From: G963664115 sp965263045
GTDB taxonomy: Bacteria; Acidobacteriota; Terriglobia; 20CM-2-55-15
NCBI GenBank assembly: GCA_965263045.1
Contig: CBDHGK010000041.1
Span: 3,472,001 to 3,536,000 of the forward strand
Length of the DNA: 64,000 nucleotides
Direction of reading: 5' to 3'
A program made the translations under genes and the position numbers. Shown here piece by piece: positions 28,434 through 37,664 of the stretch. Position 1 is the first letter of the stretch. Every line of letters starts with the position of its first letter. The notes beneath the pieces were generated by a model. The model was not told the DNA's origin and ran no database searches. It saw only the letters and a list, made by a program, of their open reading frames with translations.

Positions 28434-28650
28434 GCCACTTTCTGCAGCGCAATGTGATGGTAATGTATCGAAGCGTGTGATCCTCGATTAGCTCACATTT
28501 TCAATGACATACAACCATAGGAGCCGGCGGCACACCCTGTGCTGGCATTCAGGGGTCGAGAAACCGCGTTTTTCAGCTGCTTGCTACAGCGGCAGCTTAG
28601 TGATTCAGTATGAGCGGGTCGCGGACGATTCAGGTAGACCTTAGAGCGGA

Positions 28651-30216
28651 CTAATTCGCCTGGATCTCCCGGCTGCACTCGACCAGGGGGTCGAGTTGGT
28701 TGGGCACTACACCGCCGTTCTCGTCCTTGAGGCTGATGGTCGCCGTCCCTGCACTCGAGTCCACGTCGATCAGGGCGTAGGAGTTGAGGTCCGGATTCAC
28801 GCAGCTTATGCCGGCAGCGTCGATCAAATGCTGGAACGGCGGAAAAGTAAAGAAGCCCCCGACCGAAGAAGCGACGGGTCCGGTCGCAAATTCCGGGGCG
28901 ATCGGCGTCGGGTCGGTGAACGTGTCGATAACGACGTCGTTGATAACGTTGGTATGGATATCGGTCGTCGCGAAGATCACGTTGTCGATACTGTTGTCAC
29001 GGATGAAGTTCAGAATCTCGGCTCGCTCGTGTGCATAGCCTTCCCAGCGATCGTAGGGAATGAGCCAGAACTGCTGGAGCGGTACGCCATGCATAACAAA
29101 CTTGAATTTTGCTGTGGACGTAAGAAGGGCCTCCTTAAAGGCCTCCTTCTGCGAGGTTCCGAGCATGGTGCGAGATGGGTCGTTGATGGCATCGAGACAT
29201 TGCTGGGAGGTGACCTCAGGGAGTACCAGATCGGTGAGTACCTCGCCCGCAAAATCACGAAACGTGTCGCGGAAAGCGGCTCGCGCCTCACCAGCCAGAG
29301 TCGGTGCGAAGTCAAAGTACAGCGTCCCATTGACAAGGGCTGTCAGACATGATGAAAACGCATCGCCACTGCGGCACGAACGGACGTCCAGGTTGATGAG
29401 ATCAACATTCCGGCCCCAACGGAACTTCCGAAACAGTGGAGCGTCCGCGCAGGTGGCGTCGTTGGGCTGACCATCATCGCTCTCCGCCAGGGGCATGTAC
29501 TCGAAGAAGGCCTTGCGCCCATTAGTAAATCTCCCGGGCGCGATCGTTTCGATCGTCTCTCCATCCCAGTCGTTGGCGACCTCATGATCGTCCCACACGA
29601 CATAGGTAGAGGTCGATCGCATCAGGTCCTGCAACGCAGGGATCGAGCGATTCAGCTTGTAGTCGTTTCGGTAATCCTCCACTGCTGTAGAAGGTTGGGT
29701 CTTGAGAGAGGAATCCGAATAGATGGTATCGCCAAGATACACCCAGAAGTCGGGGTCCTCCAGGCGGACGGCGTCCAGGACCGCAAAGTTGCTCAGTTCG
29801 GGAAAATAAAGTCCGTCCGTGTCCCCGGCGAATGCGAAGCGAAGGTCCGACGACTGGTTCCGTGGAGTCTTAAAGCGGCCTGATTCACTGACCGCAGACC
29901 CGGAGCGCCACCGATAGAAGTAGGTATTGGCGGGCTTGAGATTGTTCACCAAAACTTTGATTGTCAAATCGCCGTCGGGCTCCGGCGCGACGGTGTGCAC
30001 GAAAACAATTCCACCCTTGAAAGTCGGCCAGGTTGAGACTTCCACCGTGACGGAAACGTCCGAGCTGACGCGGGTCCACAGCACCGCGCTACGAGACCGG
30101 ACCTCTCCACTGGCGACTCCATGAGGGAAGGTAACGTTCGTCTGCGCGGCGGCGTCTTCGCACAGGAACCCCGAAAGGACGACTAACGAAAGGACGAACG
30201 CTGAAGCTGCACGCAT
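28651..30216 (-). CDS. PhoD-like alkaline phosphatase/phosphodiesterase, exported
   Basis: 521 residues from the ATG at 30216, chosen because it begins a clean signal peptide (MRAASAFVLSLVVLSGFLC, cleavage near AAAQ) preceded by GGGAGG; the open frame extends upstream but is not protein-like. The N-terminal Fn3-like PhoD domain (VTFPHGVASGEVRSRSAVLW) is followed by the metallophosphatase core: FAFAGDTDG, VYLGDTIYSDS, VWDDHEVANDWDGE and ATTDIHTNVI. PhoD enzymes hydrolyse phosphodiesters such as teichoic acids and phospholipid headgroups using Fe/Ca. It acts outside the inner membrane. Ends near 28651 with no obvious downstream partner. Confidence 0.9.
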   Translation of the reverse strand: MRAASAFVLSLVVLSGFLCEDAAAQTNVTFPHGVASGEVRSRSAVLWTRVSSDVSVTVEVSTWPTFKGGIVFVHTVAPEPDGDLTIKVLVNNLKPANTYFYRWRSGSAVSESGRFKTPRNQSSDLRFAFAGDTDGLYFPELSNFAVLDAVRLEDPDFWVYLGDTIYSDSSLKTQPSTAVEDYRNDYKLNRSIPALQDLMRSTSTYVVWDDHEVANDWDGETIETIAPGRFTNGRKAFFEYMPLAESDDGQPNDATCADAPLFRKFRWGRNVDLINLDVRSCRSGDAFSSCLTALVNGTLYFDFAPTLAGEARAAFRDTFRDFAGEVLTDLVLPEVTSQQCLDAINDPSRTMLGTSQKEAFKEALLTSTAKFKFVMHGVPLQQFWLIPYDRWEGYAHERAEILNFIRDNSIDNVIFATTDIHTNVINDVVIDTFTDPTPIAPEFATGPVASSVGGFFTFPPFQHLIDAAGISCVNPDLNSYALIDVDSSAGTATISLKDENGGVVPNQLDPLVECSREIQAN

Positions 30217-30780
30217 TGTTGAGATCCCTCCCAAACAGTCAACCCGGATATGTGAGGTTCGGTGTGAACCTATGGAGACAACTGCCGTTTCTTCGTCATG
30301 CTCGGTGAGGAGCCTTGACATGTCAAGCTGAAACGACGGTCTGACGTGATCCTGCAATTGGCTATCCCAACTGAAGAAGATTGACCGGTGAAAGACGATG
30401 CGACCCAGCCGGAGAGTAGAACCGAAGGTTCGCTGTTGCGGTCGGGAATCGTTCGTTAGTTCCTGGATTTCCTCGCAAACAACATGAAATTATGATTGAC
30501 GCCGATCATCCTGGCGCTCTATCTGGCTGGTATCGTCGTAATACGCGGAAGTACTTCCGCGGCCCCGTTCATTGACACCCTGTTCCGGTCAACGCGTCTT
30601 GCGTTAGGGTTGCTGAGGTGATCCCCAACCCCATGCCGCTCAGCGTTCGACCGGCGTCAAATTCGAGACTATCGCATTCATTTCAAGTCATCACTTCATC
30701 GCGATGCCGACTGCGAACGATCTCACGGAGGACATGGCACGGGGGAGATGTCAACCCGCCGTTCGCAGACGCGCATGAAG
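30217..30780. other. Intergenic stretch between two minus-strand genes
   Basis: 564 bases. The part next to 30216 must hold the promoter of the phosphatase gene, but I cannot place -35/-10 boxes. On the plus strand, TTG at 30496 opens a 41-codon frame (MTPIILALYLAGIVVIRGST...) with one hydrophobic segment ending at 30621. It has no ribosome site and may be chance or the remnant of a membrane protein. Nothing else stands out. Confidence 0.4.
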
Positions 30781-33186
30781 TCAGCCGGAGACGGTTGTTT
30801 CGTCCGGCTCCTGGGGCGGGGGGCCGTATCTTTCGTCGAATTCGTTCATCAAATCGAGAGTCTCGGCATCGACTATGCTCCGCCAGGTTTGGCCGTCAGG
30901 CCCTGTTGAGTCCATATCAGTCTGTTCACCGTCGATGCCCTCCTGAAATCTGGCCAGCAGGCCGAGGACGGTCCTCATGAACCTAATTCGTTCGGGATTG
31001 GCGTCGGAGTCCACCATCACAACAATAGCTGCCTTAACTCGGTACTTAGGAAGCGGCAGGAGAGACGCGTTCAGTACGTTCTCGTCGGTCACTCTCGACA
31101 ACAGTTGACCGTAAGTCAGGATAATATCTGCGGCCACCTCTATAGACGGCGCTGGCTCCCGAGCCACTTCAGGGTTTGAAGCCGGAGACCTAAGGCCGGT
31201 TCCGCCGTTGTTGCCTTGAAGTTGTTCTTCGTCATCGAGGGCCGAACGGAAACTAGTGCTTCCCCACCCATCACCGACCGCATCCAGTGCTCTAGCGCCG
31301 AACCACTGGGCCCCTTCGACAGTCACATGGATTCCGTCCCAGAACATCAGGGTGTCCTGATCGACAAAATACTTGCATTCCTCATCGGAACAGAAGAGGT
31401 CATACTTAGAAATGAATCTGATCCCGTATTCATCAGCAATAGTCTTCATCCGAAGATCCGACGTTGTGGGGGCAGGCACCATTCTCTTAAGTTCACGTTC
31501 GACATCACTCTGGCTGTTTCCGTCAGATAACATTGAAATTGCTACGGACTGAAAGCCGCGAGAGTCGGGCCCCTGGCCAAACCAGGTTATGCTTGCGCTG
31601 TCCTTCTTTCGTGTTTTCAAATACTCCAGCAACGGAGCGAAAACTCCCGGATCGAAACCTGCATCATGGTTAAAACTTACGATCAGTTCATCTGCCGCCG
31701 CTAAGTTGGGGGAGTCGTCGAGCGACCGCCGAGACTCTGAGCAGAGTTCGACACTGTCGGCGTACATGAATGCGGACAGGCAATGTTCAGGAAAGATAAA
31801 CCCCTGAACGTTGGTACGAGAGAAATTCAGGTTCTGGGACAGCGCAATAACTAGATCGTCGGACATGCTATCGCCTATCACGAGGAAAGTTTTGGTCTCG
31901 TCTCGCGGGAAATCCTCCCTGCCATGCGCCATCAGGTAGTACCTGCGCTCATCGTTGTATTCGTCAATTCGACCGAACATTTCCACTGCGCTCCCTCCTC
32001 CGAAACGCCATAACCATCCTTGGTTTGCCCAGGCGCTCGCAGCAGGGAGAGCGATGACGAGAGCCAGAGTGGCACATCCGAGTCCGAAGGCCGGAGCGGA
32101 CCACGCGTTGGGACGACGCGAAGCCTGCCTGAATGGCTGTTCGACGTACCGGTACATCACCGCTCCCGCGGCGATTGATACCCCCATAATTGCCATCCCC
32201 ATCGTCAACGTAAGTTCATCCAGAGTCGAGTACCGATAAAAGACGATGATGGGCCAATGCACAAGGTAGATCGAGTAACTGCACACCCCTATACCAACGG
32301 CTAAGGGGTTGTTGAGTAGTCGGCTGGAATATCTTGACGGACCCGCGAAAATGATGATTGCGGTCGCAATGCACGGCATCAGCGCGTACAGAGGTGTCTC
32401 TGCCGTGAAGGCAAATAAGGAGAAGGCCAGGCCAGCCAAGCCGGCCAGAGTCAGGAGTTCGCGTGTGAGTTCGCTCCGAGGCCTCCATCCCATCGTCCAG
32501 ACGATGCTGGCACCGATGGCCAGCTCAAACACCCGAAACGGTAGGAGATAAAAAACAGTCGAGGTCCCATCTGCAAACAACCCCGCGAGAGACGGCGCGA
32601 TGCTCTGCAGGAGAAAGCTCTCGCCGTCCGCGAAGGATAGATTCAGTAAGACACTGCCCATTCCGAGGCCCAGCACAACAGGCAATGCGAACCTGGGGAT
32701 TCTCTGCAGGATAGCGATCAGCAACATGGGCCAAATAAGATAGAACTGTTCTTCTACGCTAACCGACCAGAAATGGAGGAGCGGTTTGAAAATCGATTCC
32801 GCATCAAAATATCCGGCCTCGCTCCAGAAATAGAAGTTTGAAAGGCTCGTCACCGAATGAACCACCGCCCCTCCAAACCGCTCCAGGTGCTCCGGCGTGA
32901 GCAGAATAAACGCGCCCACGGAGGTCAGTGACAGCGTCACGAAAAATGCAGGAAAAAGTCTACGCGCTCGGCGTGTGTAGAAATTGGCGAAACTGAATGA
33001 ATTCGTTTCTGTGTACTCGACGTAGATCAATCGGGTAATCAAGAATCCGCTGATCACGAAGAAGATATCGACGCCGATGAAACCGGTGCTCATCGCACGA
33101 AAATCGAGATGGAAAAACAACACTGCCAGGACAGCCACGGCCCGCAAACCATCGATATCGGGTCTGTAGTATGGTCGCGAACTCAA
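30781..33186 (-). CDS. OafA/YrhL-type acyltransferase with C-terminal SGNH domain
   Basis: 801 residues. The start YRPDIDGLRAVAVLAVLFFH with RP-x-DGLR-x-AV, then GVDIFFVISGFLI, and about ten membrane segments define the acyltransferase-3 family. The HFWSVSVEEQFYLIWPMLLI motif is diagnostic. From about residue 430 a periplasmic SGNH domain follows: FLVIGDSMSDDLVIALS with the Ser and WDGIHVTVEGAQWFG with the Asp-His pair. These fusions O-acetylate or acylate O-antigen, lipo-oligosaccharide or peptidoglycan sugars. An extra ~150 residues at the C-terminus (LSRVTDENVLNASLLPLPKY) are not part of the usual family and unassigned. Confidence 0.9.
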   Translation of the reverse strand: MSSRPYYRPDIDGLRAVAVLAVLFFHLDFRAMSTGFIGVDIFFVISGFLITRLIYVEYTETNSFSFANFYTRRARRLFPAFFVTLSLTSVGAFILLTPEHLERFGGAVVHSVTSLSNFYFWSEAGYFDAESIFKPLLHFWSVSVEEQFYLIWPMLLIAILQRIPRFALPVVLGLGMGSVLLNLSFADGESFLLQSIAPSLAGLFADGTSTVFYLLPFRVFELAIGASIVWTMGWRPRSELTRELLTLAGLAGLAFSLFAFTAETPLYALMPCIATAIIIFAGPSRYSSRLLNNPLAVGIGVCSYSIYLVHWPIIVFYRYSTLDELTLTMGMAIMGVSIAAGAVMYRYVEQPFRQASRRPNAWSAPAFGLGCATLALVIALPAASAWANQGWLWRFGGGSAVEMFGRIDEYNDERRYYLMAHGREDFPRDETKTFLVIGDSMSDDLVIALSQNLNFSRTNVQGFIFPEHCLSAFMYADSVELCSESRRSLDDSPNLAAADELIVSFNHDAGFDPGVFAPLLEYLKTRKKDSASITWFGQGPDSRGFQSVAISMLSDGNSQSDVERELKRMVPAPTTSDLRMKTIADEYGIRFISKYDLFCSDEECKYFVDQDTLMFWDGIHVTVEGAQWFGARALDAVGDGWGSTSFRSALDDEEQLQGNNGGTGLRSPASNPEVAREPAPSIEVAADIILTYGQLLSRVTDENVLNASLLPLPKYRVKAAIVVMVDSDANPERIRFMRTVLGLLARFQEGIDGEQTDMDSTGPDGQTWRSIVDAETLDLMNEFDERYGPPPQEPDETTVSG

Positions 33187-33476
33187 TATATCGCTCCGTT
33201 TACAAGATCAACCGAACGGAAGCATGTCAAGCGTCTGATCGCGTCAAGCTTTGTCATTGGAACGCCATGACGCAAATCGATCGTGCGATTGAAAGTCTGC
33301 ACAATCGCGTCATTCGTTATGAGAATTTCACCGCCGGGAACGCGCCGACACAGGCTTCCCTCGATCTGACGGATTAACCGATACGAGGGCTTGCTTGAGA
33401 CTCCGCTTATCCGACCCAGCGCAACATCCACCATTTCACCGCAACCACGGCAGCACGTAAGACGGCGGCGATCGGA

Positions 33477-35699
33477 CTATTGGGGCGAGAGGCTCAAACT
33501 GTGCCAAACCACCGAAAACAGTCGTGTGTCTACCGACGATCCGCCGCGTTGAGGCGCTCGAGCCCAGCGGTATAGAAATTCTACGGTGTTCGAGCCTGCC
33601 CTGAAGACGCCTTCCGGCACTTCTACCGAATAGGTATCTTCCGTAGCCAGAATGTCTCGCTGTGCGACAGCATCCCCGTTGACTACGACGTCGATCCTCT
33701 GAGGCGGGACATTGTCCGCCTCAAATGCTCTGCCGCGGAACGTCATCACCACAGGATCCGACGATGCCATCCAAACCTCAATGACTGAAGGATCCGCGCC
33801 AGCCCACCTCCATCGCTGATCGCCTTGCCTTTCCTCGGGGTACCATCCAGAGACCCGCTGCACCCGTTGGTCCGCGTCGAAAAAATGAATCGGCGCACCG
33901 GCCTCACCGGTGGCTACTACCGGCCGGTCAGGGTCAACGAATCCCTCCGACTGGGTCGAGTTGGGCGCATCCGGCCGTTCATATACCTCCCGACCCCGGT
34001 CGGGACTAAACCTGTAGCTTAAACGCCAGTTGGTTGGATCCCGTGTCGAGCCCGTGACTTCGTAGTTTTCGTAAGTGATTGGTTGGCCAGTCCAGAAGTC
34101 GGAGACGTTGTCGTACTGGAAATTGCGGGTGCGCTCAGGATCGATGTCCATGGTCAGAATCCGCTGGCCGGTATAATTTCCGTCGAGGCCTACCAACTGC
34201 AAGGCGGTGGGTGCGATATCGAGCAAACTGGTGGGTGCTTCGCTGAATCTGAAGGGAGTCGAGTCTTGAAGCGGTTTAATCAGCAGGGCCGGGCGGGCCG
34301 AAGCTATATGCAACGGATTAATGCCGTCGGGCACCCGTCCCACCAAATCGTCCGGCTCTACAGGTATGCCATGATCGCCCGAAACGATTATTGCGGTCTG
34401 ATCGAAAATCCCCTCATCGCGCAGTTTGTCTGCCAGTGATGCGATCCCACTCAACACGCAAGTCGCTTGCGCCACGAATTCCTCCCGGACAAGGCCTCCG
34501 TCATCGATCGGGAGTTTTCTATTGCCGGTCAGATTGCAGTCCTGGTCCCACCTCGCAGGATAGTGAGTGCCGATGTAGTGGTACGACTTGTAACGTGGTT
34601 GTTCGTCTGCGACCGCCATATTTGCGATCCATTCTCTCAAGACGGGGCCAGGGTACGGTGAAGATCCATCGGGAATCGCATTCGTCACCATCCACTGCCC
34701 CCGATTGTATATCTTTTCCTTCAGGAACGTTGGGCTGTGTCTGAATAGCGTCAGGTCAATCATGAAAGCCAACGCCCGGCCCGTGATCTTTTCACCAAAG
34801 CCGAAGTATCCCCACGCCTTGAAATCATTGAATGGGCGCACCGCGCACGTATCGGCGGCCGGAATACAATATGCTGGGAGGGCACTGACGGAATCCACTC
34901 TAAAGCCGTTTTGAATTAAAGTCGTGGTATAACCGTCCGCCTCCAGACTCGCCTGTGATCGCTGGTGGAATCGCGTAAAATCCTGACCGACTTCGAGATC
35001 AAAGGGCCGGCCCGTGAAGATCGACGGAACGGAAGGTGCTGTGTGCTGGAACATGCCCATATGACCCCGGTAGAGGGTGAAACCAGCCAGGCGCCTCGCG
35101 AGAGCCTGATCGGATTCTAGGACTTGACTCACTATGTCGACCTGGAAGGCGTCCGGTAGAAGGTGTATGAGGTTGAGTTCGCTGGAGAAATCGAATACTG
35201 ATGGATCAATAATTTCGCTTGGGACCGTCCGGATTGGCTCGTAGGTCAGAATATTGGGGGCCACTAACAAGAACGAGGAAACGACAGGCAGAATTGGCAG
35301 CCAGGCCGGTATCTTCTTAAGCCGTGTCAGCAGCCGGTAACACAACGGAAAGGCAACCAGGAAGCCAATCCATTCGACCCAGAATATCAAACCCCACTGG
35401 CCCCAATTGACGAGTCGACCGTCGAGCGGGCCATAGTCAAACAGTTCGTGAACGACATTGCCCTGGAACCCGACCACCAAAGCGACCGACAACGCGACTA
35501 CAGCCGGCCTATCGCTGGCCGTCATCCTCGAAAAGATATAGTGTAGGATTCCGCTCGCAATCAGTACCAGCGAGAGGGAGGCGATCGAAAAGTTCAGCGG
35601 GCCGAACGGGATGTCGCCCCGGTTTACGAGCAGAGCGAGCAACGGAGAGGAAAATCCAACGCCGAAAAGCAGCGACAAGAAACAGAAATAACGTGTCAT
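33477..35699 (-). CDS. Membrane-bound sulfatase/alkaline-phosphatase-superfamily protein
   Basis: 740 residues from the ATG at 35699, where membrane sequence begins (MTRYFCFLSLLFGVGFSSPL); an upstream TTG at 35903 would add 68 unconvincing residues. About four to five membrane segments fill the first 200 residues. The extracytoplasmic domain from ~215 has LIHLLPDAFQVDIV, APSVPSIFTGR (the position of the nucleophile), HYIGTHYPAR, and IIVSGDHGIPVEPDD carrying the metal-binding DH. The fold resembles the LtaS/EptA group that transfers or removes phospho- or sulfo-groups on glycans; which one is open. A C-terminal beta domain (VVMTFRGRAFEADN) resembles that of the protein at 27090. Divergent from 37413 in the ancestral arrangement. 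Confidence 0.8.
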   Translation of the reverse strand: MTRYFCFLSLLFGVGFSSPLLALLVNRGDIPFGPLNFSIASLSLVLIASGILHYIFSRMTASDRPAVVALSVALVVGFQGNVVHELFDYGPLDGRLVNWGQWGLIFWVEWIGFLVAFPLCYRLLTRLKKIPAWLPILPVVSSFLLVAPNILTYEPIRTVPSEIIDPSVFDFSSELNLIHLLPDAFQVDIVSQVLESDQALARRLAGFTLYRGHMGMFQHTAPSVPSIFTGRPFDLEVGQDFTRFHQRSQASLEADGYTTTLIQNGFRVDSVSALPAYCIPAADTCAVRPFNDFKAWGYFGFGEKITGRALAFMIDLTLFRHSPTFLKEKIYNRGQWMVTNAIPDGSSPYPGPVLREWIANMAVADEQPRYKSYHYIGTHYPARWDQDCNLTGNRKLPIDDGGLVREEFVAQATCVLSGIASLADKLRDEGIFDQTAIIVSGDHGIPVEPDDLVGRVPDGINPLHIASARPALLIKPLQDSTPFRFSEAPTSLLDIAPTALQLVGLDGNYTGQRILTMDIDPERTRNFQYDNVSDFWTGQPITYENYEVTGSTRDPTNWRLSYRFSPDRGREVYERPDAPNSTQSEGFVDPDRPVVATGEAGAPIHFFDADQRVQRVSGWYPEERQGDQRWRWAGADPSVIEVWMASSDPVVMTFRGRAFEADNVPPQRIDVVVNGDAVAQRDILATEDTYSVEVPEGVFRAGSNTVEFLYRWARAPQRGGSSVDTRLFSVVWHSLSLSPQ

Positions 35700-35888
35700 G
35701 GCAACGACTAATAATAGGTTGTCAAATTCCCGGAAGCCAGCCAAAAGCGCCTGTCCGGGAGCCGTTCTTGGGAGAAAGTGGGTCTGGCGGTACACTTGAA
35801 GTGCTTTTCGTTTAATATAGAGGCATACTTCCGACCGTGATGCCTTTGAAGGTCGAATGGCGAATCGCGACCATCGTTTCGCCCCGGG

Positions 35889-35909
35889 GGCCTCTACAGG
35901 CAAGAGGCC
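35889..35909. promoter_or_regulatory. Perfect 7-bp hairpin beside the heptamer array
   Basis: GGCCTCT at 35889-35895 and AGAGGCC at 35903-35909 can pair around a 7-base loop. It lies between the sulfatase-like gene and the heptamer repeats, upstream of both ancestral transcription units. No T run follows, so it is not a clear terminator; a role in leader RNA or as an operator is possible but unproven. Confidence 0.45.
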
Positions 35910-35914
35910 AACAG

Positions 35915-35960
35915 GTTAGAGGTAAGAGTGTAAGAGTGTAAGAGGTAAGAGGTAAGAGGG
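35915..35960 (+). repeat. GTAAGAG heptamer tandem array
   Basis: Five exact GTAAGAG units at 35922, 35930, 35938, 35945 and 35952, with a degenerate GTTAGAG at 35915; two of the junctions carry an extra T. The IS copy 2 inserted at the array's 3' edge, duplicating AAGAGGGA. Without the IS, the array runs directly into the ribosome site (GAGGGAGG) of the small protein at 37413, so unit number would set the spacing between promoter and ribosome site. Confidence 0.85.
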
Positions 35961-35961
35961 A
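35954..35961. repeat. 8-bp target-site duplication (left), IS copy 2
   Basis: AAGAGGGA here is repeated at 37403-37410. Same duplication length as copy 1. Confidence 0.88.
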
Positions 35962-37402
35962 GAGTCAAGCCCATTCTTAGTTGAAACTCTCCACGGCTCA
36001 CGATGGGTCATGCAACCTTCTTCTTCGATCTCGTCGACGTCTTCGCCTCAATTTTCAGCTCTCGCTGGAGGGCTTCGCGGAGCTTTGGAAGATGACGGTA
36101 GCCGATCACCTTCCTCAGGCGCGGTTCGATGTCGATGAGCGCCGTCGCCAACCAGCGTTGCCGCTGACTCGAGTTCTTCCAATGATCGACCTTCGCACAC
36201 CTTTCCTCGACAAGGGCATTGACCGATTCCAGGCAATTCGTCGTCTTGAACGAACGGCCCAAGACCCCGTACACGCCGAGCCGATGCAACGTGAGGGTCT
36301 CTTCCAGGCCTTCCTCAAGGCTCGCAGCCCCCGATTGGTTTCGCTCCTCGAGCTCTCCATGGAGCTCTCCGAGCGCCGCCCGAGCTTCGTCGTACTCCGG
36401 GCGCTCGTAGGCCCGCTGCAGCCGGCGTCGCCACACGGCTTGCTCGGTCTTCGATAGGTATCTCACGACGTTCTCGCGTTTGTGCCATTGGCAGCGTTGG
36501 ACCAGGGCTCGATTCCTGAATGCCTTCTTGACCGCCGCCCGCAGACCTTTGCCGCCGTCGACAATCACCAGCACGCCTTCAGAGATGTCCAGGCCCCGCT
36601 CCATCAACGAACGGAGAAACGGAGTCAGCACTTGCTCGTTCTCCGTGTCGGTCTCCACGAAGCCCAAGAAGCGTTTGTCGCCCGAAAGCGTGACGCCCAG
36701 GGCCACTACCATCAGGGCGTCGGCAAACGCCTTCCCGTCCAGGAAGATCGCCACGACGTCCTCGCCACTCAGATCCCGCTCCTGCATCTCCCGAAGTTTC
36801 GCGGCACTCGCCTGGACGAATCCTCGAGACACCGTCGAACTCGACAGTCCGATCGCTCCCGGAATCGCTTCAGCGGCCGATTCATAGTTCCGGCAGGAGA
36901 TCCCATACAGCACACGTCTGAGCAGTAGCTCGTTCACCGCGCCACCCGGACTGAGTTCCTCGTAGGTCCGAAGCGGAATCTCCCCGCCCGCCACGCTGCG
37001 CACTCGAGGCACCCGAACCGGCACCCGCTGGCCACCCAGCCCCACGGTCCCCGGATTGCTCCCGTGTCGCCGGCCCCGCAACGCCGCCTCCTTTCGTGCG
37101 TATCGCTCACCCGCCAACGACTTCACTTCCTCGTCGAGCAACTCCTCCACGTGCATCAACCCCAGTGGGATCAACGCCCGAATCATCTCCACCTTCGAGT
37201 CCAATTCCAGTCCCGAGTATTCCTCCCGGCTCAGGACCTCGACCTCACCCAGCACACGCGACTTCTTGCGTTTCTTTACCGAACGTAACAGACTCCTCAT
37301 CTCGGCTCCTTTCTCTTACAGGCTTGATGTTGTTTCTTCCAATACCATCAAACCATGGGGTTTGGAGCCGTTTCAATTTCCAACTAAGATTGGCACACAT
37401 TC
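35962..37402 (-). mobile_element. IS256-family insertion sequence, copy 2 (1441 bp, inverted)
   Basis: It has the same length and ends as copy 1 (20715-22155) and encodes the same 430-residue transposase; the copies lie in opposite orientation about 13.8 kb apart. This copy did not enter a gene. It landed between the heptamer array and the small protein's ribosome site, so it separates that gene from its original promoter. Confidence 0.92.
36008..37300 (-). CDS. IS256/Mutator-family transposase, copy 2
   Basis: 430 residues identical to the product of 20817-22109, with the same DDE residues (FLDGKAF, IVDGGKG, NCLESVN). Identity at protein level and the intact reading frame indicate very recent transposition and probable activity. 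Confidence 0.93.
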   Translation of the reverse strand: MRSLLRSVKKRKKSRVLGEVEVLSREEYSGLELDSKVEMIRALIPLGLMHVEELLDEEVKSLAGERYARKEAALRGRRHGSNPGTVGLGGQRVPVRVPRVRSVAGGEIPLRTYEELSPGGAVNELLLRRVLYGISCRNYESAAEAIPGAIGLSSSTVSRGFVQASAAKLREMQERDLSGEDVVAIFLDGKAFADALMVVALGVTLSGDKRFLGFVETDTENEQVLTPFLRSLMERGLDISEGVLVIVDGGKGLRAAVKKAFRNRALVQRCQWHKRENVVRYLSKTEQAVWRRRLQRAYERPEYDEARAALGELHGELEERNQSGAASLEEGLEETLTLHRLGVYGVLGRSFKTTNCLESVNALVEERCAKVDHWKNSSQRQRWLATALIDIEPRLRKVIGYRHLPKLREALQRELKIEAKTSTRSKKKVA

Positions 37403-37410
37403 AAGAGGGA
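37403..37410. repeat. 8-bp target-site duplication (right), IS copy 2
   Basis: AAGAGGGA, the partner of 35954-35961. It forms part of the ribosome-binding site (GAGGGAGG) of the gene starting at 37413, so the duplication preserved the translation signal while the IS displaced the promoter. Confidence 0.88.
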
Positions 37411-37412
37411 GG

Positions 37413-37664
37413 ATGAGGGTGGTTAGAGTCGCGTCCGGCCTACTCAGTATCGGTAGTGTTCTTTTGGTGATGTTGTCGTTTACGCAGCCGGCGTTTGCAT
37501 ACCTTGATCCGGGTACCGGCAGCCTCATACTACAACTCCTGCTGGGTGGGATCGCCGGTGTGACTGTCGTCGTCAAGGTGTATTTCAAGGGGTTCATGGC
37601 ACGGCTCGGCCTGGGAGGTCAGAGCACAGAGACTCAGGACAATATCGACACGCATGACCGTTGA
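37413..37664 (+). CDS. Small exported or membrane protein with YLDPGTGS motif
   Basis: 83 residues from ATG 37413, chosen because GAGGGAGG sits immediately upstream and a signal-like segment starts there (VASGLLSIGSVLLVMLSF, then TQPAFA). After AYLDPGTGSLILQ comes a second hydrophobic stretch (LLLGGIAGVTVVVKVYF) and a short polar tail. Small proteins with a Y-x-DPGTGS motif occur next to polysaccharide and phosphotransfer genes in several phyla; their role is not known to me. The frame is open further upstream but only through the inserted IS. It overlaps the methyltransferase start by 11 bases, so the two are coupled. Confidence 0.75.
   Translation: MRVVRVASGLLSIGSVLLVMLSFTQPAFAYLDPGTGSLILQLLLGGIAGVTVVVKVYFKGFMARLGLGGQSTETQDNIDTHDR

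Noticed and set aside
30618..30980. Plus-strand frame starting MIPNPMPLSVRP
   Set aside because: It runs into the antisense of the acyltransferase gene and is not protein-like.
35915..35960. GTAAGAG array as a CRISPR
   Set aside because: Units are only 7 bases with 0-1 base between them; no spacers and no cas genes in the window.
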